Part shown: piece after piece, positions 58,801 to 64,000 of the stretch
Layout: every line of letters begins with the position of its first letter
Numbering within the stretch: position 1 is the first letter of the stretch
Source of the DNA: Chionis minor
Taxonomy: Eukaryota > Chordata > Aves > Charadriiformes > Chionididae
DNA length: 64,000 nt
Direction of reading: 5' to 3'
Assembly: GCA_013398295.1 (NCBI GenBank)
Contig: VZSF01000111.1
Location: forward strand, 124,001 to 188,000
Notes under the pieces: generated by a model
Database searches by the model: none
The model's input: the letters and a program-made list of their open reading frames with translations, nothing else
Told to the model about the DNA's origin: nothing
Position numbers and translations under genes: made by a program

Positions 58801-61800
58801 CATAATTTATATCACCTGTTCTTCTGTTTATTTCACAGTCTATTTTTTACTACAGTGTTCAGTTTCTGCCTTCAGGCAAAGTGTTAGTACAAATCTAATC
58901 TCTGTAGTTTCTGCTACGAAACTCAGACATCTTTAAAAGGCCTTAGACTTCTTTTCATTGATTATTGTCTTTCTGCATTTTTATTATTGCTGAAAGCAAA
59001 CAAAAGCTTATTTAAAATGGTACCTAACTTAGCAAACCTATAAGAAAAAACACCATCTGTAATTTCTTATACTCTTTGGAAAACAGATAAAAATTAGAGG
59101 ATTGGAAAGCGCTGTTCAGATTCAACTTAGCAAGTAACCCTGTCAAGATTACCCATGCCTAATAAGATCTGAATAGAAGGGAAAATTCTGTTCTGTCCCA
59201 TTTGTATGTTTAATTTTGTTTCTTACTGGTACGTCCTCCCATTGCTGGCTCTTCACAAGTTCGTAAGAAGGTTCTGTTAAATCAAATTTCGGAACAGGGA
59301 AACCAGGAATGGCATTGTGCAGATGGAAGCCAAATGTCACCAGCCAGCTGTTAACATCTGAAAGGGAATTATTAAAACAAAAGAGAAAATTACTACAAGT
59401 GTTCTGTATTTTGCAATCATACCATTTTTACATGGAAAAGTTTTTGGCATAGTTGATTTCCTTCTGTAACATGAAAATTATTCAACAGTCTTCGTTTTGA
59501 TATGGATGGAATTAGATTTGTACTACAGCTAGAATAGCAAGCCTATGCAGTAAACTCGAAGTTCTAAACTTACGTATAAGAATGGCGCTAGGCTCATTTG
59601 AAAGGCATTGCAGGTTGCAGCAATTCTGAAGGCCTCAAGTGACTTCCAGAACAACTATAAGAGCTCAATTAAAGTGAGATTTCCTTCTAATATAGCCTAA
59701 ACTAATCGGGATTTCATGGTCAGGCTGAACATGCTCTATGTCGCACCTTCATCATCAATACTTTAAAACAAAGCGAACAAGAAGGAAGTACTGTAGAGCA
59801 CTTCCAGTCTTTTTGTTACGTATGTGTTATTGTAATGTCCTCAAACTGCCCTTGAAGTAACGCCTATATGCTCAGTTACCTTTTAAATGATTTGGTGGAT
59901 ATTTTATGTTGATTCAAGAGAAATCTGCCCCTCTTCAGGATGAAGTTGGGCCGATGAAAGTAAAAGCTAATGAAATGTATTAGAGTTGCATCAGTAAGTG
60001 GACAGGATACTGAATTAGCATTAGATAACATTATTTGTGATACATTTTATGTTCTGTTAAAAATAAATAAGGGATGCCAACAATTAATTAGTTCACAATT
60101 GCTGGGCAAGAATGGGTGCTCTGCCTTCTTTCTGTCTTTCTACCCTGTCTTTCAAAAATACTAAGCTTAGCAGAGGTTGGCAGACTGCTCCTTGCCAAGT
60201 CTAGTAGTATTCATTTAAGAACACCCCAAATAACTGGAACAAGGAATCATTTTTTTCCAAATGTTAATAAAAAAAAAAATTACCTTAAAATAGTTTCTAA
60301 CCTTTCCAGATAAATGATACACCTCATGAGGCTCTGCATCTAAACTGCCAGTCAGCCAAATTACTCATTGTAATGATAACGTTATATGAGCAGTGTGTGT
60401 CTATGTATTCCATACATCAAAGATGTTAAGAAAAGAACTAAAACTGTATTTTGAGGGCAATTTTTGAACCAAGTACATCATTTTCAATGCCACAAAGAAT
60501 CTGATTGCAACTGCATCCCCTACAGCACATGCTGCTAAAAGAGGACAGATTCAAAGGTCTGTTACTATCCTTGCTCCCAGGCAGCCTGTTAGCAACCCTG
60601 TTAATAGCTGCTATTTGTTAAATTAATGCGAAACCACTTGATTCCCAGGCTGCTTTTCTGAGTGGTAGTCTAACAACTCGTAAGTGGGGCTGAGCTCCTC
60701 CTGCAGCCTGGCACTGTCTGCGTAAAACTTTTCAGACTATTTACATCTATTCTAATGTATCTGAGCCATGCATTTTTCAGAAACTTCTGGTGACGTGCAG
60801 TCAGATCTTGTTGTATGTAGAATAATGAAGAGCACTACACATCGCTATCTCCAGACCCACAAAAAGCTTACAGGTTCCCTAAGAACTCAGTTAGACAAGA
60901 AGTGGCACGGTTGCAGCTTTCTGTTGCCAAAAGAGTCATTCACGCTCCTTTTTGTACACCCTGCTCCTTCCCTGCTCCTGGCTGTGTACTCATTACTTTG
61001 TGCTGGCCCTGGAGCTTATTGGCCTTCGCTTTTTTAGCCAAGTTACATTAGTATCCGTGCAAAAACCTACCCTGGAAAACATCAACCAACATCCAGTGAA
61101 TATTTGCTGCCATGATAATGAGTTAAATCGGTCACAAAAAGACTCCTCCTGCCCTTACTACCTTACAGACTCACTCCCTCTTGTCTTTGGTCTTTTTGGT
61201 CCGTGCATATGCACTTTTTACTGCTCAGTAGCCCAGAGCCATGAAGAAGCCTGACTCTAATCCACATGTACAAGAGATTCTCATGAAAAGCCCTGAGGGG
61301 TTCTTATGCTTATACCTACTAAAGGAGTTTCTTTTTTTTCATTATAAGAGCACTGGGTAATGCGTGACAGTATTGGAAGGAGAACCTAGGGCTCCTCTTC
61401 CCTCTCCCAATGCACTGAGATCCTTGTGTTACAGTTCAGGCTGTGGGAGAGGAAGAGATGTACTCCACTGGTACTCCAAAACGCACTTTGGAAAACCCAA
61501 CCCCTCTGTATACTGACTGAGATGCTCTGAATTATTGTTTTGGGTCAAGAGTCCAATCTTAAAGCACCATAAGGACTATGTAGGGCACAAGGTTTAGATA
61601 CCTAAACCTGAAAGCTAATAATGGCCTGTGGATCATAATCTCTTACACAGGTACATACATCGATGTGTAAACCTTAGATGAGATATTTTCGGGATCTCCC
61701 ATTTGCTATTTCACTATTCCTGAGATAAGTGTGTGTGCTGTAATTACTCTCATTGTTAAGTGCTTAATGCTTCCTCATGAAGAACTTTTCTAAATAGGAC

Positions 61801-63685
61801 ATATTTACGTACTTCACCAAAATTGTGAACTCCAGTCTAAATTGGATGTCTATAGGTCCAGCAACCCCAAGCTAAAATCACTTTGTTGATCTGGTTCTAA
61901 AAGCCAATTACTTTTCTGAACAATTATCTTTCCCAAGAGTTTCTTTACTAACCTTCCCCGGACAATATCCTCAGCCCGTAACCCAGATATCCAGTTTCCA
62001 GATTATGAAAACACAGAAAGGGAAATTTTGGGCAAGTGGGAGGCAGTCTTGCAGTTAAGTAACCTTCTTTTACCTGTGATATAATCTTTCACATCGTGTA
62101 TTTTACTGGCTGGGTTGTTATTTCTAAACATGTACAAATTAAAAGGAGCCGGATCCTTCCCAATCCTTTTCCAGATTTCAATATCGGGTGTTGTCCACCG
62201 GCCTGCCAGTATGTCATAATCTCTTTCTCCGAAGTGGACTAGCTTGGTCAGTGGGTCGTACAAGCCTCCGTGGAATCCTATGACCAGCTGGAAATCAAGG
62301 TTAGAGTCGAAATAGATCTCTCCATAAGCCGTGTATTGAATTTGTTTAAGCATGAGACCATTGCTACTGAAAACAGCCAGTGGCGTCCCCGTATTGTCTG
62401 ACGCAATGTAAAACTCATCTCCGCTGCTAATTTCCATGGCAAAAAGGTGTCCTTGCAGATCGTAGTAAAGAGATGTGATTTCAGAACTGGAGTGGTTATA
62501 TACATGGGTTATCCTGGTTGGGTAAGTAAGGTCTGCGTAAAAAAACTGGAGATGCTGCCCAAGGCTAGTTTTACTGGAAACTCGCCGACCAAGTCCATCA
62601 TAGCGGTAAATCACCGTCCACCCACTGCCTTTGCTATAAACTCGAGTAAGAAGGCCCTTTGAACTGTATTCAAAGATTTCGGTACCCCTCTGACGCAGAA
62701 ACCCATCCTCGTCTAATCGGTACTGAACGTCACCTAGTCGGGTTATCCTGTCTCTCAGGTCATAGCGAAGTGGCGTCAGCCGGGCGCTGCTGCTGGGGTT
62801 GAGCAGGTGGAGGTTGCCATTCAGGTCATAGTTGTAGCGCCACATGATCTTTTCATTCAGATAAACCGTCTGGAGCTGACCGTCCACATCATATTCGTAA
62901 GCGTATTTTGTGGTGTTGGCAAATGGCCCGATCTTAATTTCTCTTTTTGTCACTCGTCCCATGTTATCATACTGAATTGTAATCCAATACATTAATGACC
63001 GAAATATTTCATACTGAATTTCCTTGATGCGGCCATGTGCGTCAAAGTGTTTTGTGTAGGTCATTACAGCTGTTGAAATGATCTGGTTAATATCATAATA
63101 TATAACTCCAAATTTTCCAAATTGCTCAACTTTGCCAGAGATGTCATCAAACTGGTAGAGGTCGATGGGCAATGGGGTTTCATTGATGACGCCTTGCATG
63201 CTAGTCACTCTGAAGCTATTGTCATAGCTGTAGTCAAATCGGGCATTTACCATGCCGTCTTCACTAAAGCGGAAAATCTGTCTGTCAATCAGTGGGCCAA
63301 TTTGCCTGTATCTAATGGTGCAGATAAAACCATCGCTTTGGAGGTTTACTGTTTTCAGGACTCCTGCTGTCTCATCGTAAGTAAAACTAACTCTTGTGCT
63401 ATCATATAAGATCTCTGAGAGCTTGGTCTGCCGTCTGTACTTGAATAATACTCTTCGGCTTGTCCCCAGGAAAGCAGTTTGAAGGAGCTGCCCTTCTTCA
63501 TTGTAGTCCATTATAACAGAAGCATTACTTTCCGGGGGGTTGTAGATATTCCGGTAATAGCCAATGGAGCGGATAGTCTGCATGGTATGACGAGCAACAC
63601 TGGGCATGGTGACAGCAGAAAGCCGATCCAACAAATCATATTCGAAGATATACTGCCGTTGGCTATGAAGCAGAAGAACCATTGA
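55075..63685 (-). CDS. TENM3: Teneurin-3, last three coding exons (spliced)
   Basis: TENM3 is a large type II membrane protein of neurons that binds latrophilins and itself across synapses and guides wiring, for example in the visual system. Exons at 63685-62074, 59357-59227 and 55830-55075 join in frame with GT/AG borders and give 832 C-terminal residues of about 2,700. They encode many YD repeats (such as YDYDVDGQ-type and YDGLGRR units), the Rhs-type core with [16 protein letters not shown] and the following GRWTTPD, the region corresponding to the toxin-like Tox-GHH domain, and the TCAP peptide at the end. The C-terminal peptide sequence and linkage to DCTD point to paralogue 3 rather than 1, 2 or 4. 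The 5' part of the gene lies right of the window. Confidence 0.97.
55087..55206 (-). other. TENM3: Teneurin C-terminal associated peptide (TCAP-3) segment
   Basis: Forty codons from Gln (55206-55204) to Ile (55089-55087) are preceded by Lys-Arg and followed by Gly-Lys-Arg and the stop. The core [17 protein letters not shown] and the end FLRQSEI match the known TCAP family, which resembles corticotropin-releasing factor peptides. The bordering basic residues and the glycine are the usual marks of prohormone cleavage and C-terminal amidation. Confidence 0.9.
55831..59226 (-). other. TENM3: TENM3 last intron
   Basis: The intron begins GTAAGA (plus-strand TCTTAC at 59221-59226) and ends TGTTTACAG. 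It is 3.4 kb with no recognised repeat or gene. Confidence 0.9.
59227..59357 (-). CDS. TENM3: TENM3 penultimate coding exon
   Basis: The exon is 131 bp. It completes the split aspartate codon, then gives 43 residues ([18 protein letters not shown] to [14 protein letters not shown]) and ends before GTAAGA in phase 0. This linker between the Rhs core and the toxin-like domain is well conserved in teneurins. Confidence 0.96.
59358..62073 (-). other. TENM3: TENM3 intron
   Basis: The donor is GTAAAAG at the right end and the acceptor TTCCCTTTCAG at the left, on the minus strand. No recognised repeat or RNA gene lies within its 2.7 kb. Confidence 0.9.
62074..63685 (-). CDS. TENM3: TENM3 large exon: YD shell and Rhs core
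   Basis: The exon is 1612 bp. It starts after TTAATTTTCAG with codon TCA (phase 0) and ends GATTATATCACAG before GTAAAAG, leaving one base of a split aspartate codon. It encodes 537 residues with repeated Y-D and R-Y patterns that form the beta-barrel YD shell. Near the end is the Rhs-associated signature ([18 protein letters not shown], then AGRWTTPD, then [10 protein letters not shown]). Predicted N-glycosylation sequons include NAS, NET, NTT and NHS, consistent with an extracellular location. An open frame past the donor adds 23 unrelated residues and is intron. Confidence 0.97.
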
Positions 63686-64000
63686 CTGAAAATTAAGAAC
63701 AGATTTTTACCATGTGACAAATGGTGGCGTATCCCCCCCCTTCCCCCTCCCCCACATACTGATACTATTTCTTCACAAAAATGTGACATTCCCACTTGAG
63801 AAAATTATCTCCTCTTTAATTGAGTTATCCTTGACCTTACGTGTTGTTAACATCTCCCTGCCTAATTTACTTGGATGCTTAATTGTAAGGGGTTCTGTAA
63901 TTAGTAGTTCCACATTCATAATTTGCTACTTGTTATGACTGTATCACTCTTTTATCAAGCACTCACAGCTAAACAGCAGATTGTCAATGGATTCAGATAA
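63686..64000 (-). other. TENM3: TENM3 intron (partial)
   Basis: The acceptor of the large exon reads TTCTTAATTTTCAG on the minus strand. The rest to the window edge is non-coding with a C-rich patch near 63737-63756. Confidence 0.85.

Noticed and set aside
55075..63685. YD/Rhs repeats and a toxin-like C-terminal domain suggesting a transferred bacterial Rhs system
   Set aside because: The coding sequence is split by introns with canonical splice sites, carries the TCAP peptide and matches vertebrate teneurin-3. The resemblance to Rhs is ancient and known for the family.

Overview
This window is vertebrate nuclear DNA, almost certainly from a bird. The evidence is the exon and intron structure with canonical GT/AG splice sites, CR1 retrotransposons ending in the ATTCTATG-type octamer repeat typical of sauropsids, a degraded gammaretrovirus-like provirus, and two vertebrate genes that are also neighbours in other amniotes. 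There are no bacterial operons. Most of the 64 kb is non-coding.

Layout. Positions 1-1900 hold a broken endogenous retrovirus read on the minus strand, cut by the left edge. About 2.1-11.2 kb shows no exon. It is probably the large intron upstream of the first visible exon of DCTD (deoxycytidylate deaminase, plus strand). The last three coding exons of DCTD lie at 11242-11358, 12922-13018 and 15006-15084, and its probable 3' UTR runs to about 16.66 kb. From 16.7 to about 52 kb is intergenic. It contains several CR1 copies (one interrupted by Ns), ancient CR1/L3 relics, a 22-base G run, a 19-copy 38-bp minisatellite at 45397-46118, CpG-rich blocks and a cluster of assembly joins at 46270-47485. 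From about 52.6 kb to the right edge is the 3' end of TENM3 (teneurin-3, minus strand): a probable 3' UTR and three coding exons (55075-55830, 59227-59357, 62074-63685). Together these encode the C-terminal 832 residues, covering YD repeats, the Rhs-type core, the inactive Tox-GHH region and the teneurin C-terminal associated peptide (TCAP).

DCTD and TENM3 are convergent, about 36-38 kb apart tail to tail. The two genes do not share a pathway. DCTD supplies dUMP for thymidylate synthesis, and TENM3 is a neuronal adhesion receptor.

I found no undescribed biochemical system. The points most worth checking are the minisatellite that appears to have grown out of a CR1 3' segment, the CpG island with YY1-, ETS- and CTCF-like motifs between the two genes (possibly the promoter of an unannotated transcript), and a probable false duplication in the assembly around that island.
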